DNA of 7,251 nt, taken from NCBI GenBank assembly GCA_012523875.1, contig JAAYSW010000016.1, forward strand, positions 1 through 7,251, written 5' to 3'. The notes below the pieces were generated by a model. That model was not told the DNA's origin. It saw only the letters and a list, made by a program, of their open reading frames with translations, and searched no databases. Both the position numbers and the translations under genes were made by a program. Origin of the DNA: Clostridiales bacterium (GTDB lineage Bacteria; Bacillota; Clostridia; Oscillospirales; Ruminococcaceae). How positions within the stretch are numbered: the stretch's first letter is position 1; the number at the start of each line of letters is the position of its first letter. This document shows positions 6,113 through 7,251 of the stretch, in pieces.

Positions 6113-7251
6113 ATGAGCTTACAGCATATAGGATTAAAAGAAGTTAATGGACCTCTTGTTGCGTTGGATAATGTTAAGGGTGTAGGATATGATGAAGTAG
6201 CAAAAATTCGCCTTGAAGATGGTACGGAGCGTATTGGTAGGGTTGTTGAAATATCTGGTGAAAGGGTAGTTTTACAGGTTTTCGAGGGTACAAAGGGTTT
6301 ATCTCTAGAAAATACTAGGACTAAATTTACTGGTAAACCGATGGAGATGCCACTTTCAAAAGAGGTTCTAGGCAGGGTGTTTAATGGTGCTGGAAGACCA
6401 ATTGATGGCTTGGGTGATATTTTCGCAGAAAAGTTTGCAGATATAAATGGTAAGCCAATTAATCCAGTATCAAGGACGTACCCCCGAAATTATATAAGAA
6501 CAGGAATATCAAGCATAGATTGCCTTACAACGCTTATCAGGGGGCAGAAGTTACCGATTTTTTCTGGCTCAGGTCTGTCACATAATAAACTTGCAGTTCA
6601 AATTGTAAGGCAGGCTGAAATTGCTGATGATAATGGACAAGATTTTGCTATTGTTTTTGCGGCAATGGGTGTAAAAAATGATGTTGCAGATTACTTCAAG
6701 AGGAGTTTTATTGATAGTGGAGTATTAAATAATGTAGCAATGTTTATAAATCTTTCTAATGACCCTATTATAGAAAGAATTTTAACTCCAAGATGTGCGT
6801 TGACTGTTGCAGAATATCTTGCGTATGAAAAGGATATGCATATTTTAGTTATTATGACAGATATGACTTCTTATGCAGAAGCATTGCGTGAGTTTTCATC
6901 ATCAAAGGAAGAAATTCCTGGGCGTAAAGGATATCCTGGATATTTGTACTCAGATTTGGCATCGCTTTATGAACGTGCAGGAATAATTAAAGGTTCGACT
7001 GGAAGTGTTACGCAAATTCCTATTTTAACAATGCCCAATGACGATATAACTCACCCTGTACCAGACCTTACGGGATATATTACTGAGGGGCAGATTGTTC
7101 TTGATAGAAACCTTGACCAAACTGGAGTGTATCCACCAGTATCAGTTTTACCATCATTATCGAGGCTTATGAAGGATGGAATAGGGGAAGGATATACTCG
7201 TTCCGATCATTCCGCAGTAGCGAACCAGTTGTTTGCTTGCTATGCGAGAGT
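6113..7251 (+). CDS. ntpB: V-type ATP synthase subunit B (non-catalytic), 3'-truncated
   Basis: The first 379 codons of subunit B are present; the family is about 460 residues, so roughly 80 residues lie beyond the window. B alternates with A in the head and completes the catalytic sites from the neighbouring side without hydrolysing ATP itself. It begins MSLQHIGLKEVNGPLVALDNV, the usual N-terminal barrel. The P-loop position holds the degenerate FSGSGLSHNKLA (about residues 151-162) with no GKT, as expected for B rather than A. Also present are EEIPGRKGYPGYLYSDLASLYERAG, the block TQIPILTMPNDDITHPVPDLTGYITEGQI, and PSLSRLM with Arg351. By position Arg351 is the arginine finger (R350 in E. 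hirae NtpB) that reaches into the A active site. The frame is open to the last base with no frameshift. Subunit D would be the expected next gene. Confidence 0.97.
   Translation, partial: MSLQHIGLKEVNGPLVALDNVKGVGYDEVAKIRLEDGTERIGRVVEISGERVVLQVFEGTKGLSLENTRTKFTGKPMEMPLSKEVLGRVFNGAGRPIDGLGDIFAEKFADINGKPINPVSRTYPRNYIRTGISSIDCLTTLIRGQKLPIFSGSGLSHNKLAVQIVRQAEIADDNGQDFAIVFAAMGVKNDVADYFKRSFIDSGVLNNVAMFINLSNDPIIERILTPRCALTVAEYLAYEKDMHILVIMTDMTSYAEALREFSSSKEEIPGRKGYPGYLYSDLASLYERAGIIKGSTGSVTQIPILTMPNDDITHPVPDLTGYITEGQIVLDRNLDQTGVYPPVSVLPSLSRLMKDGIGEGYTRSDHSAVANQLFACYAR

Noticed and set aside
1..7251. Mobile elements, CRISPR arrays, tRNA or rRNA genes
   Set aside because: No repeats of the required kind, transposase or integrase genes, or RNA gene signatures are visible; almost the whole window is ATPase coding sequence.

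Overview
The window is a single co-directional operon, all on the + strand, encoding a V-type (A/V-type) rotary ATPase. The DNA is AT-rich. Ribosome-binding sites are strong (AAGGAGTG, AGGAAGTG, GGGGAGTG, GGAGG type), and AGA/AGG arginine codons are frequent. One gene uses a TTG start. Together with the protein style of subunits I, K and B, this points to a low-GC Firmicute, most likely an anaerobic member of the Clostridia. The sequence alone does not support a genus.

Layout: the 3' part of ntpC (subunit C, rotor-to-ring adaptor; 5' end outside the window), ntpI (subunit I/a, membrane stator, 832-2778), ntpK (proteolipid, 2808-3236), ntpG (subunit F, central stalk, 3281-3589), ntpE (subunit E, peripheral stalk, 3623-4231), a 112-bp gap filled with predicted hairpins, ntpA (catalytic subunit A, 4344-6110), and ntpB (non-catalytic subunit B, 6113 to the end, 3' truncated). 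Gene symbols follow the Enterococcus hirae ntp nomenclature, in which subunit F is NtpG. Apart from the 112-bp gap, the genes are 2 to 44 bp apart, so the layout is that of one polycistronic transcript. No stretch over 300 bases lacks a gene.

How the genes work together: A and B form the A3B3 head. F, with subunit D (probably encoded just past the right edge), forms the central shaft. C couples that shaft to the ring of K proteolipids, and I carries the ion half-channels against the ring. E belongs to the peripheral stalk, but its usual partner (a G/H-type coiled-coil protein, NtpF in E. hirae) is not encoded in the window. The enzyme could hydrolyse ATP to pump ions or run in reverse as a synthase; the sequence does not decide which.

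This is a recognisable known system and I see no novel machinery. The parts most worth a second look are the hairpin-rich leader of ntpA and the proteolipid. The proteolipid has one ion-binding hairpin, an apparently degenerate first hairpin, and none of the side chains of the E. hirae sodium site except the key glutamate.
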